DNA of 64,000 nucleotides, taken from NCBI GenBank assembly GCA_964509885.1, contig CAZDZL010000005.1, positions 42,933 to 106,932 of the forward strand, in the 5' to 3' direction. The notes under the pieces were generated by a model. That model ran no database searches. It was not told where the DNA came from and was given only the letters and a program-made list of their open reading frames with translations. The DNA is from Palsa-1447 sp964509885. Lineage in GTDB: Bacteria; Verrucomicrobiota; Verrucomicrobiia; Opitutales; Opitutaceae. Shown here piece after piece: positions 24,039 to 33,374 of this stretch. The number at the start of each line of letters is the position of its first letter. The stretch's first letter is position 1. Position numbers and translations under genes: made by a program.

Positions 24039-25718
24039 CTAGGCGACCGGGGGAAGGTCCGACTCCGAGCCGATGGCGGGGGCGACCGGCTCGGGCACGG
24101 GCGGCTCGACGACATCCGGCGAGGGATCGGGATCCTGCGCGGCGGCCGGCGCCTCGACGGCCCGGGGGGCGGGCGGCGCCTCGGCGGGAGCCGGCGGCTC
24201 GGCGGCGCGCGGCGCCTCGGGGAAGTTCTCCGGGTCGTTCTCCTCGGCCTCGACCTCCTTCTTGCGCGCCTCGACCATCGCCGGCGGCGCGTAGAGGCCG
24301 CCGTCGATGAACTCGGTCACATAGCCCTCGCGCACGAGCCAGATCAGGTCGCCCTGCATCCGGATGATCTTCTCCCTCTGCTCCGGGGTGACGGTGGTTC
24401 CCTCGGCGGGGGCCCCGATCCCGAGCATCTTCTGGGCGAGCTCCCCCGCCTTGACGAGCGGGTGCTCCTCGATGAACGAGATCAGGCTGCCGATGCTCTC
24501 GCCGAACGCCTGGCCCGGGACGCGGAACTTGCGCTTGACCGCGCAGACGTACGAGACGCCCTTCGATCCCTTCTTGAATATCGTGAAATGCTCGCGCCTG
24601 AGCCGGCCCCGGAGCTGGTTCGCCGTGTCGAGGGGGAACCGCAGCTGGCGCTCGTAGGCGCCCTCGATGGCCATCAGGATCTCCCCGCGGGGCATCGTGT
24701 CCAGCACCTTGCCGTGGAAGCGCGCGCTGTCGACGGCCTTGACGACGGAGTCGCGTGCGGTGGCGAGCAGGTGCGCCCGCGCGTCCTCTGGGCTGTCGAA
24801 GGCCGGCGCCGCCTGGCCCTCGGCGACGGGCGCCTTCGAGGTGTAGCGGGTGACCTTCTTCATCTTCTCGAGCCACTGGTTCACGACCTCGGGGTCGCGC
24901 ACCGTCTCGATCCGGGACTTGAAGGCCTCGAACGGCATCCGGGACACCTTCGCAGCGAAATGCTGCTGCACCAGCTGGTTGTAGCGGTGGTAGTTCGGGG
25001 GACCAAGGAGCTCGCCCGTCACGCCGCACTTGTTGATCACGAGGTAATTGCCCTTCGGCGGGTCCACCTCGACCTCGGCCTGGTCGAAGAAGCTCCCGAG
25101 GTGCGTCGCCATGACGTACGAGATCGCCGCCTCCTCGCTCTCAAACGGGACGCCGTCGGGGACGGAGATGTGGATCGGCTGCGGCGGCGCGTCGGGGCCG
25201 TTCGCGGCGCGGGGCCTGCGCTGGACGACGACCACGAAGCGGTCGGGCTTGCCAAGGACCGTGCGCGCGATCTCGAAGAGCTCGATCGTACGCGCGGAGG
25301 AGCGGATCATCTTCACCAGGGCGTTGAAGCTCACGTCCTCGGGGAAGAAGAACGCGTTGAAATAGGGGCTGTCGTAGGGCCCGCGGTCCTGCCGGTCCAT
25401 GGGCGGGCCGCTGCGGCGCGGGGCGGAATAGTCGCCCGCATCCCTCCTCGGACCCCGGTCGCCCTGGCCGTCGCGCTGCGGCGCCGAGGGTGCGTCCCCG
25501 GCCGGCTTGCGGAACGCACGGCGGTCGCGGCGGTCGGGGGCACCGCCGGGCCCCCCCGAGCGGTCGTCGCGGTGGGGCCGGTCCGAATGGTCGCGGGCCT
25601 GGGCGGGAGCGTCCTTGTCCTTGGCCCACTGGGTGCCAAAGCTGAAGCCCTGCAATTGGCTTAAGTCGATCTTGTTGAAATCCGCCGTCGGATTGCCCTT
25701 GGAAGCGTCGTCGTCCAT
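24039..25718 (-). CDS. Conserved-looking 559-residue protein of unknown function
   Basis: I do not recognise this family. The N-terminus (residues 30-115) is an Arg/Asp/Gly/Pro-rich disordered stretch; residues 118-470 are well-ordered, with YDSPYFNAFFFPEDVSF, a basic patch (VVVQRRPR), KGNYLVINKCGVTGELLGPP and SYVCAVKRKFRVPG; the last 80 residues are Glu/Ala/Pro-rich. The charge pattern suggests a nucleic-acid or ribosome-associated protein, but that is inference. The ATG at 25718 follows 209 non-coding bases divergent from the MFS gene. Confidence 0.75.
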   Translation of the reverse strand: MDDDASKGNPTADFNKIDLSQLQGFSFGTQWAKDKDAPAQARDHSDRPHRDDRSGGPGGAPDRRDRRAFRKPAGDAPSAPQRDGQGDRGPRRDAGDYSAPRRSGPPMDRQDRGPYDSPYFNAFFFPEDVSFNALVKMIRSSARTIELFEIARTVLGKPDRFVVVVQRRPRAANGPDAPPQPIHISVPDGVPFESEEAAISYVMATHLGSFFDQAEVEVDPPKGNYLVINKCGVTGELLGPPNYHRYNQLVQQHFAAKVSRMPFEAFKSRIETVRDPEVVNQWLEKMKKVTRYTSKAPVAEGQAAPAFDSPEDARAHLLATARDSVVKAVDSARFHGKVLDTMPRGEILMAIEGAYERQLRFPLDTANQLRGRLRREHFTIFKKGSKGVSYVCAVKRKFRVPGQAFGESIGSLISFIEEHPLVKAGELAQKMLGIGAPAEGTTVTPEQREKIIRMQGDLIWLVREGYVTEFIDGGLYAPPAMVEARKKEVEAEENDPENFPEAPRAAEPPAPAEAPPAPRAVEAPAAAQDPDPSPDVVEPPVPEPVAPAIGSESDLPPVA

Positions 25719-25927
25719 GTAGTCAGAAGTAAACGGTGCGCGTCCTGTGACAGACGCCCCCGAGTCTCCTCGATGCCGGGGCGGCGACGCAAGCGATTTT
25801 CCAGTCGACGCCGATCTGTAACCGGGAGCGCGCGCGGGGCGCGCGGGCCCCCGCCCTGGCGGCCCCCGGGCGCCTTGGCGCTGGATTGCGTCGGGGGCCG
25901 CCAGCGCTTCTCCTCGGCGACCGGCCC

Positions 25928-27343
25928 ATGAGCGACCCCGTCCCCAAGGATTCGATAAAGAGGCTCCTGCCGTGGCTGGTCGCCGTCGCGTTCTTCATGG
26001 AGTCGCTCGACACGACGATCCTGAACACCGCGGTGCCGACCATAGCCGAGGCACTCGGGATCGCGCCGCTCAGCATGAAGGCCGCGCTGACCAGCTACAC
26101 GATCAGCCTAGCCGTGTTCATCCCCATCAGCGGGTGGATCGCAGACCGCTACGGGACGCGGCGGGTGTTCCTCACGGCGATCGGCGTCTTCTCGCTTGGG
26201 TCCCTCCTGTGCGGCGTCTCGGTCAACATGCCGATGCTGGTCGCCTCCCGGATGCTGCAGGGATGCGGCGGCGCGCTCATGATGCCCGTGGGGCGGATCA
26301 CGATGGTGCGGACGTTCCCGAGGGGGGAGCTGATCCGGGCGATGAGCTTCGTCGCGATCCCCGGCCTCATCGGCCCGATGATAGGGCCGCTGGCCGGCGG
26401 CCTGATCGTCGGCTACCTGCACTGGCGGATGATCTTCTTCGTCAACCTGCCGATCGGGCTCCTCGGGATGTACCTGGTCTACCGGCACATGCCGGACTAC
26501 CGCGCCGAGCGCAGCGACCCGATCGACTTCGTCGGCCTCGCGCTCTTCGGCTCGGGCATCGCGCTCCTCTCCTACGTCCTCGAGGTGTTCGGCGAGCACT
26601 CGCTCACGACGAGGGAGGTCGTGTTCCTGCTGGTGCTCTCGGTCCTTCTGCTCTTCGCGTACGCGTACCACGCCCTCACGGCCGAGTTCCCGCTCCTGCG
26701 CCTGTCGCTCTTCAAGATACGCACCTTCCGGATTGCGGCCGTCGGCAGCTTCACGACGCGGCTCGGCGTGGGGGGCCTGCCGTTCCTCCTGCCCCTCCTG
26801 TACCAGATAGGGCTCGGGTACTCGGCGGTCGAGTCGGGCCTCCTCATCATGCCGCAGCCCCTCGCGGCCATGAGCCTGAAGATGCTGATGCCGAAGATCC
26901 TGACCCGGTACGGCTACCGCACCGTGCTCCTCGTCAACACGGTCGCCATCGGCGCCGTGACGATCCTTCTCATGACGGTCACTCGGGGGACCCCGGTCGC
27001 GCTGATCGTGCTCCTCGCCTTCAGCCTCGGCTTCTTCTCCTCGATGCAGTTCACGAGCATCAACACGCTCGTCTTCGCCGACCTCTCCGACGCCGAGGCG
27101 AGCCCCGGCAGCAGCATCTCCAGCACGGTGCAGCAGATGTCGATGACCTTCGGGGTCGCGGTGTCGTCCCTCCTGGCCGCCGTTTTCCTGGGGGGTGAGC
27201 ACCGCGCGTCGCCCCCGGAGATGATCTCCGGAATCCACTGGACCTTCCTGGTGCTGGGCGTGATGACCATCGCCTCCGCCCTCATCTTCGTGAAGCTCAA
27301 GCCCAACGACGGCGCGGCCGTCAGCCTGCACAGGAGTCCCTAG
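25928..27343 (+). CDS. DHA2-family MFS efflux transporter
   Basis: This 471-residue membrane protein has the motifs of the drug:H+ antiporter family with 14 helices: FMESLDTTILNTAVPTIA in helix 1, GWIADRYGTRRVF (motif A) after helix 2, and a motif-C-like proline/glycine-rich helix (GLIGPMIGPLAGG). It probably exports small hydrophobic compounds, with an unknown substrate. No MFP partner or TetR regulator is adjacent. The next gene's GTG follows its stop directly. Confidence 0.88.
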   Translation: MSDPVPKDSIKRLLPWLVAVAFFMESLDTTILNTAVPTIAEALGIAPLSMKAALTSYTISLAVFIPISGWIADRYGTRRVFLTAIGVFSLGSLLCGVSVNMPMLVASRMLQGCGGALMMPVGRITMVRTFPRGELIRAMSFVAIPGLIGPMIGPLAGGLIVGYLHWRMIFFVNLPIGLLGMYLVYRHMPDYRAERSDPIDFVGLALFGSGIALLSYVLEVFGEHSLTTREVVFLLVLSVLLLFAYAYHALTAEFPLLRLSLFKIRTFRIAAVGSFTTRLGVGGLPFLLPLLYQIGLGYSAVESGLLIMPQPLAAMSLKMLMPKILTRYGYRTVLLVNTVAIGAVTILLMTVTRGTPVALIVLLAFSLGFFSSMQFTSINTLVFADLSDAEASPGSSISSTVQQMSMTFGVAVSSLLAAVFLGGEHRASPPEMISGIHWTFLVLGVMTIASALIFVKLKPNDGAAVSLHRSP

Positions 27344-29164
27344 GTGCGGCCCCCACCAAGAGAAACGGCCCTCTTCGGCTCCGGCGCGGCGCGCAGGATG
27401 TTCTGGCTCTGCGGGGCGCTCCTCGTCGCCGGCGCCTTCGCCCTGAACCGCGGGGTCCTGGACTACGGCTTCCTCTACCTGCGCGACGACGACGTCAACG
27501 TCACCCTCAACCCCCACATGGGGGGGCTGAGCGCCGACCGCCTCCGGTGGATGTTCACGGACTGGAGCTACGTGCGCCGCTACATCCCCCTCGGCTGGCT
27601 CAACTTCTCGGCGACCTACCAGGTGGCGGGGCTCGACCCGCGGCCCTACCACGCCGTGGCGCTCGGGCTATACATGGTCAACGCGGGGCTCGTCCTCGTC
27701 CTCGCGCTCCACGCGCTTCGGGTGTTCGCGCCGGGCGGGCGCGGCGGCGTGGCCCCGTGGGGCGTCGCCGCGGCGGCGCTGGCCGCGGGCTGGTGGGCGT
27801 TCCACCCCTTCAGGGTCGAGACGACGGCCTGGGTCTCCGGCAACCTCTACGGCCAGTCGATGGCGCTCCTCTTCGCGTCCCTGACCGCGTACCTGCGCAC
27901 CTACCTCTCGGACGGCGGGCGCCGCGCGGCGTGGCTCTGCCTCGCCGCGGCGCTCTACGCGGCGTCGCTCCTCACCTACCCCCTCGCCCTCGGCGTGCCG
28001 TTCCTCCTGGTCGGCCTGGACTGGCTCCGCGCACGCTCGCGCGAGGGGCCGCCCTTCGGGCGCCTGCTGGCCGAGAAGGCCGCGTTCCTCGTGCCGCTCG
28101 CGGCGGTCCTCGCGGCCACGGTGGCGGCGAGGCTCAGCACCACGGCGTTCGGCGCCGTCCCTGGCATGCGCGAGCTCCCGCTCCTCTCCCGCGCCGCGCA
28201 GTCCGCCTACGTCGCCGCCTACTACATCTGGAAGCCCTGGTGGCCCACCCACCTCTCGCCGCTCTACGACACGCTCGTCGGCTTCGACCCGCTGGGCGCC
28301 CCCTTCATCCTCTCCATGGCGGCGGTCGCCGCGGCGAGCATCGGGGCCGTCCTCTGCCTGCGCACGCGCCCGGCGGTCGCGGTCCTCTGGTTCGGCTACC
28401 TCGCCACGGCCGCGCCGTTCTTCGGCCTCACCGAGAAGCCCCACATGGCGAGCGACCGCTACGGCTACTTCCTCACGGCCATGGAGGCCTGCCTCCTCGC
28501 CGCGGCCCTGGCGCGCCTGTCCGGCCCCCGCCCCCGGGTCCTCGCGGCCCTCGCCTCGCTCGCGGTCATCGCCGCCCTCGGGCGGCTGACCCACCGCCAG
28601 CTCTTCATCTGGTCGGACGACCGCCTGCAGCACGCCTACGTCGCGGCGAACCTGACCAACGCGGAGCTTCTGGACGACTTCAACAGCCGCCAGCAGATCC
28701 TCGAGTTCCTGCGCGGCAGCGAGAAGGCGGCCTCGGAGTCGGTGGCCCGGCGGCTCGCCCGCGACGCGACTGGCCAGGGGTTCCTCAGGGCGGCCGCGAT
28801 CATCGCCGAGAAGAACCGGATCCGCGGCTATTACGGGCCCGTGAGCCTCCTGGCCATCCTCCACGAGCAGATGGCCGTCCGGTTCGCGAGAGCCGGAGAG
28901 CTGCGGGAATCCAACGACCACTTCGAGGAGGCGCTGCGCCTGGACGAGCGGTTCTATCAGGCGGCCTACGACCGCTCGCTCGTCCTCCTGCAGCTCGGCC
29001 GGGGCGACGACGCGCTCAGCAGCTACCTGCGCGCGGCGTTCTGGGCGTCGCCGCCCCTGCCCCGCCTCCAGAGGACGGCCTTCCTCGAGGGGCTCGCCCG
29101 CGAGGAGGACCTCGAGGGCAACCCGGCCCTCGCCCGCGCGGCCCGGGACGCCGCGGGGCGCTGA
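27344..29164 (+). CDS. TMTC-like multi-helix membrane protein with C-terminal TPR
   Basis: This 606-residue protein has about ten membrane helices (residues 18-430) and a soluble C-terminus with at least one TPR-like pair (from about residue 505 in SNDHFEEALRLDERFYQAAY). The first loop DDDVNVTLNPHMGGLS and the later HPFRVETTAWVSG match the pattern of TMTC-type GT-C proteins, whose eukaryotic members are O-mannosyltransferases. A glycosyltransferase role is therefore possible but unproven. Start is GTG immediately after the MFS stop. Confidence 0.7.
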   Translation: MRPPPRETALFGSGAARRMFWLCGALLVAGAFALNRGVLDYGFLYLRDDDVNVTLNPHMGGLSADRLRWMFTDWSYVRRYIPLGWLNFSATYQVAGLDPRPYHAVALGLYMVNAGLVLVLALHALRVFAPGGRGGVAPWGVAAAALAAGWWAFHPFRVETTAWVSGNLYGQSMALLFASLTAYLRTYLSDGGRRAAWLCLAAALYAASLLTYPLALGVPFLLVGLDWLRARSREGPPFGRLLAEKAAFLVPLAAVLAATVAARLSTTAFGAVPGMRELPLLSRAAQSAYVAAYYIWKPWWPTHLSPLYDTLVGFDPLGAPFILSMAAVAAASIGAVLCLRTRPAVAVLWFGYLATAAPFFGLTEKPHMASDRYGYFLTAMEACLLAAALARLSGPRPRVLAALASLAVIAALGRLTHRQLFIWSDDRLQHAYVAANLTNAELLDDFNSRQQILEFLRGSEKAASESVARRLARDATGQGFLRAAAIIAEKNRIRGYYGPVSLLAILHEQMAVRFARAGELRESNDHFEEALRLDERFYQAAYDRSLVLLQLGRGDDALSSYLRAAFWASPPLPRLQRTAFLEGLAREEDLEGNPALARAARDAAGR

Positions 29165-29211
29165 GTTTTTGGGATTTGCGCCGGGGCGAAGGCGCGCCAC
29201 GATCCGGTGCA

Positions 29212-30756
29212 ATGGAACGAGCCAATGTCCCAGCGGCCGGCCCCGCGCACGATGCGGGCGGGCTCGGGGGCCACCCGCGGGGGCTGATGACGCTCTACTT
29301 CACGGAGATGTGGGAGCGCTTCAGCTACTACGGGATGCGGTCGTTCCTCATCGTCTTCATGGTCACGGCCGCCGCGCAGGGAGGGCTCGGGTTCGACGTC
29401 AAGCGGGGCACGATCGTCTACGGGACCTACACGATGGCGGTGTACCTGCTGTCGATCCCCGGCGGTTTCCTCGCCGACAACTTCCTGGGCGCCCGGCGCT
29501 CGGTGCTCTGGGGAGGCTCCCTGATCGCGCTCGGCCACTTCGTCCTCGCGCTGCCGTCGCTCACGGGCTTCTACGCGGGCCTGGGCCTCGTCGTCGCCGG
29601 CACGGGGCTCCTCAAGCCCAACATCAGCGCGATGGTCGGCGGCCTGTACGCCCCGGGCGACGAGCGCAGGGACGCCGGGTTCTCCCTTTTCTACATGGGC
29701 ATCAACCTCGGCGCCTTCATCGCGCCGCTCGTGTGCGGCTTCCTGGCGCAGAGCGACGCGTTCAAGTCGTGGCTCTCGGGCCACGGGTTCGATCCCGCGA
29801 GGAGCTGGCACTGGGGCTTCGCGGCCGCGGGCGTCGGGATGACGCTCGGGCTCGCCCAGTACGTCCTCGGCGGCAGGCGGCTCGCCCATGTCGGCGCCGC
29901 CCCCGCGGGCGGGCTCAGGCCCTGGCTCACCCTCTCGCTCGTCCTGGCCGGGACGGCCGCCCTGATGGGGCTCGTCCTGCTGTCCGACCTCGTCGGGAGC
30001 CTCGCCTGGATCCGCTACGTCTACCTCGGCGCGCCCCTGGCGGCCATCCTCTGGTTCGGGCTCAGGAGGGACGCCACCGGAAAGCGGATCGCCGCCATCC
30101 TCGTCTTCTTCGCCGCGGCAACGGTCTTCTGGGCGATCTACGAGCAGGCGGGCTCCACGATCGCGCTCTTCGGCGAATCCCTCACCGACCGGAGCCTGCC
30201 GAACGGCGGGAACTTCTCCCTCCTCGGCCACCGCTTCTCGGCGGGCGCCACGTTCCCGTCGTCGTACTTCCAGGCGGTGCCCTCCCTGTTCGTCCTCATC
30301 CTGGCGCCCCTGTTCGGGTGGCTCTGGCTGCGGATGGGGCCCCGCCAGCCGTCCAGCATCATGAAGTTCGTCCTCGGGCTCGTCTTCATCGCGGCGTCGT
30401 TCCTGTTCATGGTGCCTGCGGCCCACCTGACCGCGCAGGGCCTCGTCAGCCCCTGGTGGATCATCGTCCTCTTCTTCCTGCAGACCGTCGGGGAGATGTG
30501 CCTGAGCCCGGTGGGCCTGAGCCTCATGACGAAGCTCGCCCCGGCCGACCTGGTGGGCCTCGCCCTCGGGATATGGTTCCTCGCGTCGGCCTTCGGCAAC
30601 AAGCTCGCCGGCATCCTCGCCGGCAACTTCACGGCGACCGATCCCGGGGCGCTCGCCCACTCGTTCCTGGTCCAGGCCGGCTGGATCGGCGTCACGGCCG
30701 CGGCTCTCCTCTCCCTGGTGCCCTGGGTCAAGCGGCTGATGGGGGGCGTGCGGTGA
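29212..30756 (+). CDS. POT-family proton-dependent oligopeptide transporter
   Basis: This 514-residue membrane protein starts at ATG 29212. The signature EMWERFSYYGMR in helix 1 is the ExxER motif of POT/PTR transporters, which import di- and tripeptides with protons. FYMGINLGAF (the PTR2 signature region) and FWAIYEQAGST are also present. About 12-14 helices are expected. It lies 47 bases after the TMTC-like gene and overlaps the oxygenase gene by four bases (GTGA). Confidence 0.92.
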   Translation: MERANVPAAGPAHDAGGLGGHPRGLMTLYFTEMWERFSYYGMRSFLIVFMVTAAAQGGLGFDVKRGTIVYGTYTMAVYLLSIPGGFLADNFLGARRSVLWGGSLIALGHFVLALPSLTGFYAGLGLVVAGTGLLKPNISAMVGGLYAPGDERRDAGFSLFYMGINLGAFIAPLVCGFLAQSDAFKSWLSGHGFDPARSWHWGFAAAGVGMTLGLAQYVLGGRRLAHVGAAPAGGLRPWLTLSLVLAGTAALMGLVLLSDLVGSLAWIRYVYLGAPLAAILWFGLRRDATGKRIAAILVFFAAATVFWAIYEQAGSTIALFGESLTDRSLPNGGNFSLLGHRFSAGATFPSSYFQAVPSLFVLILAPLFGWLWLRMGPRQPSSIMKFVLGLVFIAASFLFMVPAAHLTAQGLVSPWWIIVLFFLQTVGEMCLSPVGLSLMTKLAPADLVGLALGIWFLASAFGNKLAGILAGNFTATDPGALAHSFLVQAGWIGVTAAALLSLVPWVKRLMGGVR

Positions 30757-31367
30757 TCAGGGCCTGGTTCCCCACCCTCATCTATTCCGAGCCGCTCCTG
30801 GCGTCCGGCCTCGAGCGCTTCAACGCGGACCTCGCGAAGGAGTGCCGCTCGCTCCGGGACTACGACAAAGCCGGCCGCAGCTGGTCGCGAAAGAACTACC
30901 CCGGCGGCTACACGAGCTATGCGTCGCTGAACGAGCTCCACCGCTTCTCGAGCACCTTCGCCGGCCTGGAGCGCAGGATCACCCGCCACGTGCGCGCGTA
31001 CGCCCGGGCGCTCGACATGGACCTGCGCGGCCGCGAGGTCCGGATGACCGACTGCTGGGTCAACATCATGCCCCGCTCGGCGGCGCACGCCCTGCACCTG
31101 CACCCGCTCGCGTTCGTCAGCGGGACGTACTATGTCGCCACCCCCGCGGGCTGCCCGGGGATCAAGTTCGAGGACCCGAGGCTCGAGCGCTTCATGGCGG
31201 CTCCCCCTCGCCTCGCCGGAGCGAGGAAGGCGAACCAGGCCCACGTCACCTACCCCGCCGAGGCCGGCCGCCTCATCCTCTTTGAGAGCTGGCTGCGGCA
31301 CGGCGTCGCCCAGAACCCCGTGGACGCGGAGAGGATCAGCATCAGCTTCAACTACAACTGGAGCTGA
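30753..31367 (+). CDS. 2OG-Fe(II) oxygenase-like protein (TIGR02466 type)
   Basis: This 204-residue protein has WVNIMPRSAAHALHLHPLA and SGTYYVATP, then LILFESWLRHGV. The histidines at about 115/117 and 183 correspond to the metal site of the putative 2-oxoglutarate/iron oxygenase family. Substrate is unknown; relatives are often annotated only by homology to hydroxylases. GTG start at 30753 overlaps the POT stop, suggesting coupled translation, possibly with a peptide-related role. Confidence 0.72.
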   Translation: MIRAWFPTLIYSEPLLASGLERFNADLAKECRSLRDYDKAGRSWSRKNYPGGYTSYASLNELHRFSSTFAGLERRITRHVRAYARALDMDLRGREVRMTDCWVNIMPRSAAHALHLHPLAFVSGTYYVATPAGCPGIKFEDPRLERFMAAPPRLAGARKANQAHVTYPAEAGRLILFESWLRHGVAQNPVDAERISISFNYNWS

Positions 31368-31392
31368 GGCCCGCTCCCCAGACACCCCTCCC

Positions 31393-32157
31393 TTGACCAG
31401 GAAAAAGGCCCCTCCCAGCGCGCTCGTGACCGGCGGCTCCCGCGGCATCGGCCGCGAGATCGCGCTCCAGCTCGCCGCCCGGGGCGTCAAGGTCGGCATC
31501 ACCTACCGGGACGGCATCGCGGCCGCCGAGGAGGTCCTCGACCTGCTCCCGGGCAGGGGCCACGCCCTGTTCAGGGCCGACATGGGCGACCCCAAGGCCG
31601 TGGACCGGCTGTGGCGCGAGGCCTCGCGGCACTTCGGGACGCTGGGCATCCTCGTCAACAACGCGGGCGTGTACCGCGAGCATCCCCCCCTCACGACCGG
31701 CCTCGAGGCGTGGCGACGGGCCTGGGGGACGACCCTCGCCGCCAACCTGGTCGGCCCGTCCGACCTCTCGCTCCTCGCCGCGAAGGCGATGGCGCAGGCG
31801 GGAGGTGGTCGCATCGTCAACATCTCGTCGCGGGGCGCGTTCCGCGGCGAGCCCGAGGCCCCGGCCTACGGCGCGAGCAAGGCCGGTCTCAACGCGCTCA
31901 GCCAGTCCCTCGCCAAGGCGCTGGCCCCGAGCGGCGTCCTCGTCTTCTGCATCGCGCCCGGGTGGGTCGACACCGACATGGCCGCGGCGTCGCTCGCGGG
32001 CCCCGACGGGGCCGGGATCCTCGCCCAGCACCCGCTGGGGCGCGTGGCGTCCGCCGGCGAGGTGGCCCGGGCCGCCGTCTTCTGCGCCCTGGACGCGCCC
32101 GCGGCGATGACGGGCTCCATCCTCGACGTGAACGGCGCCTCGTACCTGCGCACCTGA
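31393..32157 (+). CDS. Short-chain dehydrogenase/reductase
   Basis: This 254-residue protein has the cofactor motif TGGSRGIG (residues 13-20), NNAG (89-92), and catalytic S145/S146, Y159 and K163 in YGASK. The arrangement is that of FabG-like SDR enzymes using NAD(P)H. The likely start is TTG at 31393; there is no ATG or GTG that retains the Rossmann N-terminus. It lies 25 bases after the oxygenase gene and converges on the LptF/G-like gene four bases away. Substrate unknown. Confidence 0.85.
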   Translation: MTRKKAPPSALVTGGSRGIGREIALQLAARGVKVGITYRDGIAAAEEVLDLLPGRGHALFRADMGDPKAVDRLWREASRHFGTLGILVNNAGVYREHPPLTTGLEAWRRAWGTTLAANLVGPSDLSLLAAKAMAQAGGGRIVNISSRGAFRGEPEAPAYGASKAGLNALSQSLAKALAPSGVLVFCIAPGWVDTDMAAASLAGPDGAGILAQHPLGRVASAGEVARAAVFCALDAPAAMTGSILDVNGASYLRT

Positions 32158-32161
32158 GCCG

Positions 32162-33283
32162 CTAGCGAAGGCGCGAGAAGAGGACGATGGCGAGGCCCGT
32201 CATCCCGATGTTGGGCAGCCACGCGGCCAGCGCGGGGTCGACCAGCTGCTTCGTCGCCAGGGACGCCGCCAGGTTCTGGAGCGCGATGAAGAGGAAGAAG
32301 AGGCCGATTGCCTTGGTGACGCCGACGGCGGGGTTCACCCTCACGCCCGAGGCGGCGAACGGGATCGCGATCGCGATCACGATCAGCGGCCCGAGGATGT
32401 CCGCGATCAGGCTGTAGAAGCGCACCGCGTAGGGTATGCTCTTGGGGTTGTTCTCGCGCGTGAGGTAGTCGATCAGCTCCCGAAGCTCGGTCGAGGACAG
32501 GTCGATCGGCCTCCTGTCGATCAGCATCATGAGGCGGGGGTCCTCCTGGAACCGCGGGACGAGCTTGAGCGCGAACGGGACCGTCGAGGTGTTCTCCCTC
32601 TTGTCGGGGTCGAAGCCCATCTCGCGGCCGTCCTTGAACACCCAGCCGTGCTGCGCGGCGTCGTACCAGGCCTCGGAGGCGACGATGCGGTTCGTCTCCC
32701 GGCCCCTCACGTCCATCTCTGTCACGCTGGCCCCGTAAGCCTTCTGCGTGTACTTGCTGTACCGGTTGAAGAACCACATGCGCCGGGGATAGGGGTTGTC
32801 GAAGCCGACGCTGTAGACCGCCCCGATCAGGTCCTCGGGCACCGACTGGGCCTGCTTCTTGAACTGGAAGCCCTCCTTCATCACGCGGGCCTTCTCGACC
32901 GAGCGGGGGACCACGTAGGAGTTGAGCCAGTAGGAGATGCCGCAGCAGATGAGGCCGACGAGCCAGATGGGCGCCATCAGCCGGCAGAAGCCGACCCCCG
33001 CGGCGCGCATCGCCGTCAGCTCGTTGGCCTTGTGGAGCTTGCCGAGGACGAAGAGCGTGGAGACGAGGAGCACGATCGGCAGCGTGAGCGCGAGGAACCC
33101 GGGGACGGCCACGAGGACGTAGAGCGCCAGGTCCCTCACCCTCGCGCCCGCCTCGTGGAGGTCCCTGAAGTCGTCGTACATCACCTGGACCAGAAGCAGG
33201 CCGCACGCGAGGACGAGGGCGATCCCGAGTACCGTGAGCCATTCGCGCAGGAGGTGGCGGTCGAACGTGTTCAACGGGGCCAT
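32162..33283 (-). CDS. LptF/LptG (YjgP/YjgQ)-family permease
   Basis: This 373-residue protein has six membrane helices, three at each end, around a periplasmic beta-jellyroll domain (about residues 130-270). FDRHLLREWL at the start and NELTAMRAAGVGF after helix 3 are typical. In the Lpt system these permeases take LPS from the inner membrane. Here only one copy is seen and the paralogue is not in the window, so LptF and LptG cannot be told apart. The upstream region contains TTGCCTTAATAT about 40 bases before the ATG. Confidence 0.87.
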   Translation of the reverse strand: MAPLNTFDRHLLREWLTVLGIALVLACGLLLVQVMYDDFRDLHEAGARVRDLALYVLVAVPGFLALTLPIVLLVSTLFVLGKLHKANELTAMRAAGVGFCRLMAPIWLVGLICCGISYWLNSYVVPRSVEKARVMKEGFQFKKQAQSVPEDLIGAVYSVGFDNPYPRRMWFFNRYSKYTQKAYGASVTEMDVRGRETNRIVASEAWYDAAQHGWVFKDGREMGFDPDKRENTSTVPFALKLVPRFQEDPRLMMLIDRRPIDLSSTELRELIDYLTRENNPKSIPYAVRFYSLIADILGPLIVIAIAIPFAASGVRVNPAVGVTKAIGLFFLFIALQNLAASLATKQLVDPALAAWLPNIGMTGLAIVLFSRLR

Positions 33284-33374
33284 GGCAGCATGTCCGATCT
33301 TCCATTACAAATATTAAGGCAATTCGGTTGAAACCGGCCCCGGGCTCCCCTTGGCTGCGGCCACGCCATTTTCC

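Noticed and set aside
25790..25920. GC-rich alternating tract between the unknown gene and the MFS gene as a terminator or riboswitch
   Set aside because: Several partial inverted repeats but no consistent hairpin with a T run and no known riboswitch features.
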